Shown here piece by piece: positions 1-6,672 of a stretch of 10,061 bases of DNA. The stretch covers positions 1 through 10,061 of the forward strand of contig JBCCYF010000147.1 of NCBI GenBank assembly GCA_039190275.1. Direction: 5' to 3'. Source of the stretch: Halovulum sp039190275 (GTDB lineage: Bacteria > Pseudomonadota > Alphaproteobacteria > Rhodobacterales > Rhodobacteraceae). The position numbers and the translations under genes are program-made. Position 1 is the stretch's first letter. Every line of letters starts with the position of its first letter. A model generated the notes under the pieces. It was not told where the DNA came from and searched no databases. It was given only the letters and a program-made list of their open reading frames with translations.

Positions 1-938
1 AGCAGCGCTGAAGGAACATAGTCAGAAGAGACGATGTCCAGCAGGTCTTGCTTAGCCAGATCTTCGGCGGCGACATTGCCGGAGTGCGACCCACCACGGA
101 TCAGGTTCGGCGCGCCCATCATCACCGCGATACCCTGTTCCCGGCAGGCCAGAGCGGCCTCGACCGTCGTTGGGAATTCCGCAAAACCAACGCCGTTGGT
201 GACGGATGTCGCGACATGCTCTGCCGTTGTGTCATCGTGGCTGGCCAGAACAGCGCCGAGACGGGTTGCTTCTGAAACCGCGCCCTTTTCGTGCTTGGCA
301 CCGAACCGCTCCTGGAGGCAGAGCAGGTTTTCCACATGCTCGGCAAATTCGGTATCGTTCATACCGCGTTTCTTGGCCACATAGGTCTTTAGCGCTGTCA
401 GATCGCGGAATTGCCGTTGTCCGGGTGTGTGGTCCATCAGGCTGACAATGCCGACGCGATCCTCCGGGCCAAAGGCGGCCAGTTCTTCAAGCAAGGTCTC
501 AGAGCAGATCTCGGCGCGCAGATGCAGGAAGTGGCTGATCTTGAACATGCCCTCCGCGCGCGCGGCCAAGAGCTCGTCGGCCAGTTTGCGGGCATAGTCG
601 ATGTAGCGGCCTTTGCCTGAATGGATGGACCCGACGCGCATGGCATCGAATACCGTTGTGATCCCGGTCGAGGCCAGTTCCGCATCATGGGCAAGAAGAG
701 CAGGCAGATGAGGCCAGTCAACCTCGGGGCGCGGCTCGATATGGCGCTCGACATTGTCGGTGTGCAACTCCACCAGGCCCGGTAGAACCAGATCCCCGCC
801 GCAATCCAAAGCCCCTGTCGGGATGCTATCCCCTTCGGTGATTACGGAAATAACGCCCGCTTCAATCGTGATCGACCCAAGCGCGACCCGATCTGGCAAA
901 ACAAGCTGAGCATTGGCAAGACAAAGGTCTGCTGACAT
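1..938 (-). CDS. phnM: PhnM, alpha-D-ribose 1-methylphosphonate 5-triphosphate diphosphatase (3' end cut by window edge)
   Basis: PhnM is a metal-dependent amidohydrolase that removes pyrophosphate from the ribose-phosphonate triphosphate made by the PhnGHI-containing complex, giving the 5-phosphate substrate of PhnJ. Translating the reverse strand from the ATG at 938 gives 312 codons with no stop before the left edge. Recognisable blocks are LVLPGLVELHTDNVERHIEP (residues 50-69, containing the metal-site H-T-D triad), the internal SLMDHTPG segment, and GAPNLIRGGSHSGN followed by DIVSSDYVPSALL close to the edge. The family is about 380 residues long, so roughly the last 70 are missing. There is no clear Shine-Dalgarno sequence before the ATG and no in-frame alternative nearby. 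Unlike in E. coli, the gene is not contiguous with phnL: the oppositely oriented DUF1045 gene lies between phnN and phnM. Identity is secure; the exact start is likely. Confidence 0.95.
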   Translation of the reverse strand, partial: MSADLCLANAQLVLPDRVALGSITIEAGVISVITEGDSIPTGALDCGGDLVLPGLVELHTDNVERHIEPRPEVDWPHLPALLAHDAELASTGITTVFDAMRVGSIHSGKGRYIDYARKLADELLAARAEGMFKISHFLHLRAEICSETLLEELAAFGPEDRVGIVSLMDHTPGQRQFRDLTALKTYVAKKRGMNDTEFAEHVENLLCLQERFGAKHEKGAVSEATRLGAVLASHDDTTAEHVATSVTNGVGFAEFPTTVEAALACREQGIAVMMGAPNLIRGGSHSGNVAAEDLAKQDLLDIVSSDYVPSAL

Positions 939-949
939 CGAAGTGTCAC
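932..949 (+). promoter_or_regulatory. Candidate Pho box (PhoB binding site)
   Basis: The bases CTGACAT-cgaa-GTGTCAC form two heptamers separated by four bases. This matches the established Pho box layout, CTGTCAT-N4-CTGTCAY, with one mismatch in each heptamer. It lies 38 bases before the DUF1045 ATG at 988, a reasonable distance for activation of that gene, and overlaps the phnM start codon on the other strand. Control of phn genes by phosphate starvation through PhoB is well known, but this site was found by eye and I see no convincing -10 element after it, so it remains a candidate. Confidence 0.35.
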
Positions 950-987
950 ATGCGTTTGCCAAAGACGATGCAGGAAAAGGGGAATTC

Positions 988-1659
988 ATGTCATACGCTC
1001 GTTTTGCAATTTACTATGTACCGCCCGACGGCCCGCTGGCCGACTTCGGCGCGAAATGGTTGGGCTGGGATGTTGTGGCGGGCCGTGAGGTGCCGGGGTT
1101 CGATGTGCCCGGTTTGCATGACATTACATTGACACCACGCAAATATGGCTTTCACGGAACCCTGAAACCGCCATTCCGCTTGAAAGAGGGTCAAACGCCT
1201 GAGGCTCTTGAGGCAGCTGTGTCCGGCTTGGCGGCTGCGCTTTCGCCTGCAGCTTGTGACGGACTGAAATTGACGCAGTTGGGTCGATTTCTGGCGCTCA
1301 CGCCGTTTGGGCAACTGGACGGCTTGCAGCGTATTGCTGAGGCCTGCGTGCGCGATCTTGACGGGTTTCGCGCGCCTGCGGGTGAGGCAGAACTTGCGCG
1401 ACGCCGCAAAGCCGGGCTGAGCACCCGGCAAGAGGCGCTGCTGGTGCAGTGGGGTTATCCGTATGTCTTCGAAGAGTTCCGGTTTCATCTCACACTTTCG
1501 GGCCAGTTGCCCAAAGAGGACCTGCGCGGTTGGACAGACACATTGCAAGGTCAGCTGCCGGATTTGCCCGCGCCCTTTGTTGTGGATCAGATCGCGCTTT
1601 GCGGCGAACGGCAGGATGGGCGTTTTGAACTGATCCATCGCTATACGCTCACCGGCTGA
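988..1659 (+). CDS. DUF1045 phosphonate-operon protein, 2H phosphoesterase-like
   Basis: A 223-residue soluble protein of the DUF1045 family, typically found in alphaproteobacterial C-P lyase loci and often annotated as a putative phosphonate metabolism protein. Two His-x-Thr motifs, KYGFHGTLKPPF (H56, T58) and FRFHLTLSG (H167, T169), are the hallmark of the 2H phosphoesterase superfamily, whose members act on cyclic or linear phosphodiesters of ribose. By inference it could open the ribose cyclic phosphate released by PhnJ, the job of the unrelated PhnP in E. coli; no PhnP is visible here. The start at 988 is chosen because a strong G-rich ribosome site (about 977-983) sits just before it and the product begins with the family-like MSYARFAIYYVP; an in-frame ATG at 913 would place 25 poorly matching residues in front. 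The 3' end overlaps phnN by 19 bases, tail to tail. Family call firm, reaction unproven. Confidence 0.88.
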   Translation: MSYARFAIYYVPPDGPLADFGAKWLGWDVVAGREVPGFDVPGLHDITLTPRKYGFHGTLKPPFRLKEGQTPEALEAAVSGLAAALSPAACDGLKLTQLGRFLALTPFGQLDGLQRIAEACVRDLDGFRAPAGEAELARRRKAGLSTRQEALLVQWGYPYVFEEFRFHLTLSGQLPKEDLRGWTDTLQGQLPDLPAPFVVDQIALCGERQDGRFELIHRYTLTG

Positions 1660-2186
1660 AGCGACCGAGCTGCGCGTGCGATTGTCTGATCAAGCGGTCC
1701 GTCATTGGAAAGGGTGATGACGTCCAGACCTGTCGGTAGCGGCTTTGCCGCCTCGGCGAGTCGTCTGGCGATATCGGCCTCCGATTCGCGACCGCGTGCT
1801 CTGAGCCGGGTGGCCAAAGTCTCGGGCTCGGCCGTGATGTTCAGGACGACGAAGTTGGGGAACGCATCTGCACCGGCCTGAAGCGCTTTGCGCGAGAAGT
1901 TGGCAAGGCAGTCGGTGCCCTTGTTCAACTGGTATCTCACTGTTTTAGGAATGCCATAGAACAGCCCATGCGCGCCCCAATGGACGGCGAATGCACCATC
2001 GCTCAAAAGGTCCTGAAACTGCGTCTCAGAGACAGCGTCGTAGTCCTCGCCGCCCAGACCCGGAGCGCGTGTGATGACGCGCCGGACAAGATCCAAGTTG
2101 GGCATGACCTCGGCCACGCCTTGCATCACGCTGTCTTTGCCCACACCAGAGGGGCCAACAACAGCGATGAGGCGCCCCTCAGTCAT
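1641..2186 (-). CDS. phnN: PhnN, ribose 1,5-bisphosphate phosphokinase
   Basis: PhnN phosphorylates ribose 1,5-bisphosphate with ATP to 5-phosphoribosyl 1-diphosphate (PRPP), returning the pathway's ribose to nucleotide metabolism. The 181-residue product is close to the E. coli length of about 185. It has a P-loop at GPSGVGKDS (residues 11-19, K17) and the guanylate-kinase-like segment RRVITRAPGLGGEDYDAVS (35-53). It is the last gene of the phnGHIJKLN operon: its ATG overlaps the phnL stop by four bases (ATGA), and its own ribosome site is weak, which fits translational coupling. The final 19 bases, including the TAG at 1641-1643, are also the end of the convergent DUF1045 gene, leaving no room for a terminator between them. 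Confidence 0.95.
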   Translation of the reverse strand: MTEGRLIAVVGPSGVGKDSVMQGVAEVMPNLDLVRRVITRAPGLGGEDYDAVSETQFQDLLSDGAFAVHWGAHGLFYGIPKTVRYQLNKGTDCLANFSRKALQAGADAFPNFVVLNITAEPETLATRLRARGRESEADIARRLAEAAKPLPTGLDVITLSNDGPLDQTIARAARSLQPVSV

Positions 2187-2866
2187 GCGACCAGCTGAGG
2201 CGTAAAGGCGCTTACATCGATCTCCCGATCACACACACGGGCGCGCGCGGCCTCGTCGTGGAAGATGCCGATGATCGCCGCTCCGCGGGATTTGGCCTCT
2301 TCGATCAGGGACAACACGACTTCGCGGTTGGTCGCATCCAAACTCGCCGTGGGTTCGTCCAGAAGCATCGCGGGATATGTGTGGGCAAAACCGCGCGCGA
2401 TGTTGACCCGCTGCTGCTCGCCGCCCGAGAAGGTTGTCGGCGAGAGCGTCCAAAGCCGCTGCGGGATATTGAGTTGCGCCAGCAGGTCCCTTGCGCGTGC
2501 CTCAGCGTCCTCGGCAGGCACACCCAGAGCGCGCAAGGGGTCCGCGACAACGTCCAGCGTCGGGACGCGCGGAACGACACGCAGGAACTGGCTGACATAG
2601 CCCAGCACCTCGCGGCGCAGCGCAATGATCTCACGGGGTTCTGCCTGTACGATGTCCACATCGCCAATCTGGATCACACCTGACTGCGTCAAGTAATTGC
2701 CGTAGATCATCCGCATCAGGGTCGATTTACCCGCACCTGAAGCCCCGGTCAGCGCCACGCACTCTCCGGCGCCTACGTGAAAGGACACATCGCTGATGAC
2801 TTCAATCACGGCGCTGCCCTGATTGTGCAGCGTGAAGGTTTTCGAGACGTCTTTTAGCTCAATCAT
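2183..2866 (-). CDS. phnL: PhnL, C-P lyase ATP-binding protein
   Basis: An ABC-type ATPase of 227 residues that belongs to the C-P lyase machinery rather than to a transporter; the family is known to associate with the core complex together with PhnK. It starts MIELKDVSKTFTLHNQG, like known PhnL. Visible motifs are Walker A GASGAGKST (41-49), the ABC signature FSGGEQQRVNIARG (146-159), Walker B AMLLDEP with D170 and E171, and the switch histidine H203 in IFHDE. The characteristic SLIEEAKSRG and IFHDEAARARVCDREIDV segments near the C-terminus support PhnL over a generic LolD- or MacB-type ATPase. It begins three bases after the phnK stop with an AGGTG ribosome site, and its stop overlaps phnN. 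Confidence 0.94.
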   Translation of the reverse strand: MIELKDVSKTFTLHNQGSAVIEVISDVSFHVGAGECVALTGASGAGKSTLMRMIYGNYLTQSGVIQIGDVDIVQAEPREIIALRREVLGYVSQFLRVVPRVPTLDVVADPLRALGVPAEDAEARARDLLAQLNIPQRLWTLSPTTFSGGEQQRVNIARGFAHTYPAMLLDEPTASLDATNREVVLSLIEEAKSRGAAIIGIFHDEAARARVCDREIDVSAFTPQLVA

Positions 2867-2869
2867 CGC

Positions 2870-3640
2870 TCACACCTGCAAAACGGAAGACACAAGAAGT
2901 TGGGAATAGGCGTGCTGCGGGTCGTCGAGCACCTGATCGGTCAGGCCCGCCTCAACCACCCGTCCTGATTTCATAACCATCAGACGGTCAGCCAGCAGAC
3001 GCACCACGGCAAGGTCATGCGTGACGATGATCGCCGACAGGCCCATGTCGCGCACGAGCCCGCGCAAAAGGTCGAGCAGTCGGGCCTGCACCGAGACATC
3101 GAGGCCACCGGTCGGTTCATCCATGAAGACCAGACGTGGCCCGGTCACCAGATTGCGCGCAATTTGCAGGCGCTGTTGCATCCCGCCGGAGAACGTGGTC
3201 GGTCGATCATCAACACGAGCGGCGTCGATCTCGACCCGTTCCAGCCAATCCGTGGCCTTGCCGCGAATGTCGCCATAGTGCCGCTCACCGACAGCCATCA
3301 AGCGCTCGCCAACATTGCCGCCCGCCGAAACACCCATACGCAATCCGTCACGGGCGTGTTGATGGACAAAGGCCCAGTCAGTCCGCCCCAGCATCCGCCG
3401 CTCAGGCTCGGACATGGTGACGGTGTCCTTGGGGCCATCGGCACGCGTGTCAAAAACCACCTGCCCGGCATCAGGTGCCAGATGCCCCGCCATGCAGTTG
3501 AGCAGCGTCGACTTGCCCGAGCCACTTTCGCCGACAATGCCCATCACCTCACCGGGATAGAGATCAAAGGAAACATCCGCGCAGCCGATATGTGCGCCGT
3601 AGCGTTTTGTAATACCTTGAACCGAGAGCAAAGGCGTCAT
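2870..3640 (-). CDS. phnK: PhnK, C-P lyase ATP-binding protein
   Basis: An ABC-family ATPase of 256 residues that resembles oligopeptide-transport ATPases but works with the C-P lyase core; in E. coli PhnK has been shown to bind the PhnGHIJ complex. Visible elements are Walker A GESGSGKST (37-45), the signature FSGGMQQRLQIAR (150-162), Walker B LVFMDEP with D174 and E175, and H208 in IVTHD. The central stretch about the lesson of Q-loop position, VHQHARDGLRMGVSAGGN, and the C-terminal VLDDPQHAYSQLLVSSVLQV are typical of the family. Context decides the name: it sits between phnJ and phnL, its ATG overlaps the phnJ stop by four bases, and an AAGGAAAGGA ribosome site precedes it. A dipeptide-transporter ATPase is the alternative, rejected on neighbours and sequence style. 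Confidence 0.94.
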   Translation of the reverse strand: MTPLLSVQGITKRYGAHIGCADVSFDLYPGEVMGIVGESGSGKSTLLNCMAGHLAPDAGQVVFDTRADGPKDTVTMSEPERRMLGRTDWAFVHQHARDGLRMGVSAGGNVGERLMAVGERHYGDIRGKATDWLERVEIDAARVDDRPTTFSGGMQQRLQIARNLVTGPRLVFMDEPTGGLDVSVQARLLDLLRGLVRDMGLSAIIVTHDLAVVRLLADRLMVMKSGRVVEAGLTDQVLDDPQHAYSQLLVSSVLQV

Positions 3641-4488
3641 GCCGCGTCCTTTCCTTTGTGCCCAGCGGCGCGCCTGTTTTCACAGTAATCCGTGTCGGAG
3701 CAGACGAACATCCGCCCGCCCTGATCGTCCATGATGACCTCGTCGAGATAGCTGTCGTTTGCATCGCACAGCCCGCAGGGGTGATCCGCCTTGCTGGCCT
3801 CGAACGGGTGGTCTTCGAAATCGAGGCTGGCCACCTGAGTGTAGGGCGGCAGTGCATAAATCCGCTGCTCGCGTCCTGCACCAAACAGCTGGATGGCGGC
3901 CATGTCGCCCAATTTCGGATTGTCGAATTTCGGAATCGGCGACGGATCCATCACATAGCGACCCTCGACCTTCACCGGATAGGCATACGACGTCGCGATA
4001 TGACCGTGGCGGCTAATATCCTCGTAAAGCTTCACATGCATCAGCCCGTATTCCTCAAGGCTGTGCATCTTGCGGGTTTCGCTCTCGCGCGGTTCCAGAA
4101 AGCGTAAGGGCTCGGGGATTGGCACCTGGTAGACGAGGATCTGATCCTCGGTCAGCGGCTCTTCGGGGATGCGGTGACGGGTCTGGATGACGCTCGCCTC
4201 TGAGGTCGCGGTGGTGGTCTCAACACCCGCGGTGCGTTCAAAAAAAGACCGGATGGAAACGGCGTTCGTGGTGTCATCGGCACCTTGGTCGATCACCTTG
4301 AACGTGTCTTCTGGCGTCAATACGGCGGCAGACACCTGAACGCCTCCGGTCCCCCAACCATAGGGCATCGGCATCTCGCGGCTGGCGAAGGGCACCTGAT
4401 ACCCGGGGATCGCCAACCCTTTGAGGATCGCTCGGCGGATCATCCGCTTTGTCTGTTCGTCGAGATAGGCGAAGTTGTAGTCGGTCAT
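3637..4488 (-). CDS. phnJ: PhnJ, radical SAM C-P lyase
   Basis: PhnJ is the catalytic centre of the pathway: using a [4Fe-4S] cluster and S-adenosylmethionine it breaks the C-P bond of ribose 1-phosphonate 5-phosphate, giving an alkane (methane from methylphosphonate) and the ribose 1,2-cyclic phosphate. The 283-residue product carries the unusual cluster motif C-X2-C-X21-C at C238, C241 and C263, plus C269 in SDTDYC. These align, three positions lower, with C241, C244, C266 and the catalytic C272 of E. coli PhnJ. G29 in IPGYQVPF matches the glycyl-radical residue G32. All key residues are therefore intact. The start at 4488 (MTDYNFAYLDEQTKRMIRRA) follows a GGGAGG ribosome site at 4496-4501 with seven bases between, and overlaps the phnI stop by four bases; an upstream in-frame ATG at 4689 would lie deep inside phnI. 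Confidence 0.97.
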   Translation of the reverse strand: MTDYNFAYLDEQTKRMIRRAILKGLAIPGYQVPFASREMPMPYGWGTGGVQVSAAVLTPEDTFKVIDQGADDTTNAVSIRSFFERTAGVETTTATSEASVIQTRHRIPEEPLTEDQILVYQVPIPEPLRFLEPRESETRKMHSLEEYGLMHVKLYEDISRHGHIATSYAYPVKVEGRYVMDPSPIPKFDNPKLGDMAAIQLFGAGREQRIYALPPYTQVASLDFEDHPFEASKADHPCGLCDANDSYLDEVIMDDQGGRMFVCSDTDYCENRRAAGHKGKDAA

Positions 4489-5573
4489 TCTGCTGCCTCC
4501 CGCACTTGGTCTGCACCCGCTTCGCGGCGCAGTTTGCGCACCAGTTCCAGCTCTGACTGAAAGTCGACGTAGTGGGGCAGCTTGATATGTTCGAGAAAGC
4601 CCGTCGCCTGAATATTGTCCGCGTGATAGAGGACGAATTCCGTGTCCTGCGCGGGCGCGCCGACATTGTCTTCGCCCAGTTCCTCCCACCGCAGCGCGCG
4701 GTCAACGAGCGCCATTGAGATCGCTTTGCGTTCGGACTGGCCAAAGACCAGCCCATAGCCACGGGTGAATTGCGGCGGTTCGGTCTTTGATCCCTTGAAC
4801 TGGTTAACGGTTTCGCATTCGGTCAGGGTCACTTTGCCAATCTCGATGGCAAAGCCCAGCTCTGGGATGTCCATTTCCACCGCGACCGCACCGATCCGCA
4901 ACTCGCCGACAAAGGCATGGTTGCGCGCGTAGCCGCGCTGCGTGGAATAGGCGAGCCCAAGGGTGAAACCTTCATCGGCGCGGGTCAGTGCTTGCAGGCG
5001 CAGCGCGCGGTCGGCTGGCATCTCAAGTGGTTCGCGGGTCAGGTCGGGCGGTGGTGTGTTCTCAAAGGGGGCCTCTTCGATCAGGCCTTCTTGGTTGAGA
5101 AATTCCGTCACATGCGGCACGTCGCCTGGTGTGCTTTCCCGTGTTGGCGCTTCGGGGATGTCACCGTCAGCGGCCAGTTTGAAATCCAGCAATCGGTGCG
5201 TGTAGTCGAAGGTCGGCCCCAAAACCTGTCCGCCCGGCAAATCTTTGAACGTGGCCGAGATGCGCCGGTCGCAGGCCATCGCACCTGTGCCTACAGGTTC
5301 CGACGCACCAAAACGGGGCAGCGTGGTGCGGTAGGCCCGGATCAGGAAAATCGCCTCGATCAGATCACCGCGCGATTGCTTGATCGCAAGCGCAGCAAGG
5401 TCAGGATCATATAGCGAGCCTTCGGCCATGACACGATCCACGGCCAGTTTCAGCTGTTCACGGATCTGCGCAATGCTTAGTTCGGCGACATCCGTATCGC
5501 CCCGGCGTTCCTCCGCGAGCCAGGCGTGTGCGTTTTCAATCGCCCGCTCGCCACCCTTTACAGCCACATACAT
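4485..5573 (-). CDS. phnI: PhnI, C-P lyase core subunit (nucleosidase/ribosyl-phosphonate synthesis)
   Basis: PhnI works with PhnG, PhnH and PhnL to displace adenine from ATP by the phosphonate; PhnI alone is known to have purine nucleosidase activity. The 362-residue product begins MYVAVKGGERAIENAHAWLA and contains RISATFKDLPGGQVLGPT (residues 104-121) and DYTHRLLDF (123-131), all near-diagnostic. Near the C-terminus GFLEHIKLPHYVDFQSELEL holds H329 and H334, which correspond to the metal-binding histidine pair of E. coli PhnI, 354 residues long, next to PhnJ. The length is normal. The start has a perfect GGAGGT ribosome site at 5580-5585, six bases before the ATG, and shares one base with the phnH stop (TGATG). 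The stop overlaps phnJ by four bases. Confidence 0.97.
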   Translation of the reverse strand: MYVAVKGGERAIENAHAWLAEERRGDTDVAELSIAQIREQLKLAVDRVMAEGSLYDPDLAALAIKQSRGDLIEAIFLIRAYRTTLPRFGASEPVGTGAMACDRRISATFKDLPGGQVLGPTFDYTHRLLDFKLAADGDIPEAPTRESTPGDVPHVTEFLNQEGLIEEAPFENTPPPDLTREPLEMPADRALRLQALTRADEGFTLGLAYSTQRGYARNHAFVGELRIGAVAVEMDIPELGFAIEIGKVTLTECETVNQFKGSKTEPPQFTRGYGLVFGQSERKAISMALVDRALRWEELGEDNVGAPAQDTEFVLYHADNIQATGFLEHIKLPHYVDFQSELELVRKLRREAGADQVREAAE

Positions 5574-6136
5574 CAGAGGACCTCCGTACTACGCGGCAAA
5601 GCCGCCAACCTGTCGCCACAGGTGAAGATGAAATCGAGCCCGAGCGGAAACAGTGCGCGGTTGCTTTGGAAGGCGCGGGTTTCCGGCAGGGACAGCGCAG
5701 CCTCGGATTTGATCCCGGGTCCACGCAGCGTCGCGCCGTCCGCTTCGAGTTCAGCACATTCCACGATCAGGGTTGTCGAGCGGTCTGGATATTCCGGCGT
5801 TCCAACGGGATAGCTGCCAAGGGGCATCAAGGCGTCCCATTCGCCAACAGCAAACATCGCATGTGACGGGCCTGTCAGCGGGGCACCTGTATGAAAAGCC
5901 CACCATTTGCGGACATCGTCCGTGTCAGCCTTGCCAGCAAGATAGACAGGCGTGTCGGTATCGCACAGGGTCAAAAGAACCGTACCGGCCGCGACGGACA
6001 AGGCTGCGGGTGGAACGGCGCCCTGAATGTCGTGAATCCTGCCAGGACGGGCCATCGCTTCCATGACACTCCGGAACGCGTGGGCGGACCCTACGGCGGG
6101 ATTTTCGAACCCACCTGCCAGAGCGGTTGCCTGCAT
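5573..6136 (-). CDS. phnH: PhnH, C-P lyase core subunit
   Basis: A structural and functional subunit of the PhnGHIJ core complex, needed for making the ribose-phosphonate triphosphate. The fold belongs to the PLP-transferase-like group but PhnH binds no known cofactor. The 187-residue product shows the family signature AFRSVMEAMARPGRI (residues 20-34), where AMARPG is characteristic, followed by the usual VYLAGKADTDDVRKWWAFHTG and PEYPDRSTTLIVECAEL blocks and a C-terminal FQSNRALFPLGLDFIFTCGD. The ATG at 6136 is preceded by a purine-rich GGGGAGAGGA ribosome site and shares one base with the phnG stop. Nothing unusual is seen. Confidence 0.95.
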   Translation of the reverse strand: MQATALAGGFENPAVGSAHAFRSVMEAMARPGRIHDIQGAVPPAALSVAAGTVLLTLCDTDTPVYLAGKADTDDVRKWWAFHTGAPLTGPSHAMFAVGEWDALMPLGSYPVGTPEYPDRSTTLIVECAELEADGATLRGPGIKSEAALSLPETRAFQSNRALFPLGLDFIFTCGDRLAALPRSTEVL

Positions 6137-6591
6137 CAGTCCTCTCCCCGTGCCATTGTGAAAAACTCGACCGTCGTTGCGGCAGCTTTTTCGGCGCGGG
6201 CGGTCTTTGCGGCGAACTGCTCCGCCTGGAGCGGGTCAAGAACGGCCTCGCGGACGGCTGAGGCATCGGACCCTTGCATCAACGCGTCGACAAGCGCCGC
6301 CGCTTCGGCATCAGACTTCCGGCGACCCTGAATATAGGCGTGGCCGACTTCACCGCTGGCGAGCGTCAGCGCACAGCGCGTGACAGTCATCTCTCCAATG
6401 TTGAAGGGCGCGCCAGTCCCACCGGCGCGGCCGCGCACCATGGTACTGCCGATTTCGGGCGCGCGTAGCCATGTGAATTCGGGGCGCACCATCGCGGTAT
6501 CCAGCAGGGCAGCAACCCGGCCCTCCGGCGCCTTGGCAAGCAGCCCCATCCAGGCTTTGCGATCCGCGTTTTCGTCGAAAGTGTCTTTCAT
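6136..6591 (-). CDS. phnG: PhnG, C-P lyase core subunit
   Basis: First gene of the C-P lyase operon, encoding a small core-complex subunit needed with PhnH, PhnI and PhnL for the ATP-dependent attachment of phosphonate to ribose. From the ATG at 6591 the product has 151 residues, matching the E. coli length of 150. Conserved blocks are LRAPEIGSTMVRGRAGGTG (42-60), PFNIGEMTVTRCAL (62-75) and GHAYIQGRRKSDAEAAALVD (83-102). An in-frame ATG at 6651 would add 20 residues that do not resemble PhnG and would run through the putative operator, so it is rejected. The ribosome site before 6591 is weak (only a GAG close to the ATG). Transcription must start within the 81-base gap shared with phnF. Confidence 0.94.
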   Translation of the reverse strand: MKDTFDENADRKAWMGLLAKAPEGRVAALLDTAMVRPEFTWLRAPEIGSTMVRGRAGGTGAPFNIGEMTVTRCALTLASGEVGHAYIQGRRKSDAEAAALVDALMQGSDASAVREAVLDPLQAEQFAAKTARAEKAAATTVEFFTMARGED

Positions 6592-6610
6592 CTCGACAAC
6601 TTTTCCATAT

Positions 6611-6626
6611 ACTATACAACTATACA
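6611..6626 (+). repeat. Tandem ACTATACA repeat, candidate PhnF operator
   Basis: Two exact, adjacent copies of ACTATACA (6611-6618 and 6619-6626) sit in the middle of the phnG/phnF gap; on the minus strand they read TGTATAGT twice. The spacing puts the two TATA cores eight bases apart. GntR/HutC regulators such as PhnF usually bind short AT-rich symmetric sites next to their own gene, and TATA is itself symmetric, so the element fits an autoregulatory operator that controls both phnF and phnG. Seen: the repeat. Inferred: its role. Confidence 0.6.
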
Positions 6627-6654
6627 CATCATAGCAGATTTCCCCACTCACGAC

Positions 6655-6662
6655 AGAAGAGA
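6655..6662 (+). promoter_or_regulatory. Ribosome binding site for the TTG start of phnF
   Basis: The purine run AGAAGAGA ends ten bases before the TTG at 6673. An in-frame TGA lies at 6667-6669, so TTG is the first usable start codon; no in-frame ATG or GTG follows before the conserved winged-helix segment begins. Together these decide the start. Confidence 0.6.
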
Positions 6663-6672
6663 TTTGTGAAAC

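Larger units (their letters stand above)
6592..6672. promoter_or_regulatory. Divergent phnG/phnF control region
   Basis: This 81-base gap separates the starts of phnG (leftward) and phnF (rightward) and must contain both promoters. It is clearly more AT-rich than the genes around it, especially at 6601-6640. Possible -10-like hexamers include TATGAT on the minus strand (within 6630-6637) and TATACA on the plus strand, but none has a good -35 partner at 16-18 bases, so I do not assign promoters. A CTGTCGT half-site resembling half a Pho box lies on the minus strand at about 6650-6656, without a second half. Confidence 0.75.

Noticed and set aside
991..1638. Antisense open frame of 215 codons opposite DUF1045
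   Set aside because: The product has no recognisable motif or domain and no ribosome site; the opposite strand codes for a protein with clear family motifs. Long shadow frames are expected in GC-rich DNA.
2183..3640. phnK and phnL as an ordinary peptide or lipoprotein transporter ATPase pair
   Set aside because: Sequence style and position between phnJ and phnN fit the C-P lyase-associated ATPases, and no permease or binding protein adjoins them.
3017..3688. Plus-strand open frame of 223 codons opposite phnK
   Set aside because: phnK on the other strand has intact Walker A, signature and Walker B motifs; the antisense product resembles nothing.
3637..4689. Longer phnJ starting at 4689
   Set aside because: The extra 67 residues lie inside phnI in another frame and match no PhnJ; the start at 4488 has a strong ribosome site and the usual ATGA overlap.
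6136..6651. Longer phnG starting at 6651
   Set aside because: It would translate through the AT-rich control region and the tandem repeat, and the added residues are unlike PhnG.
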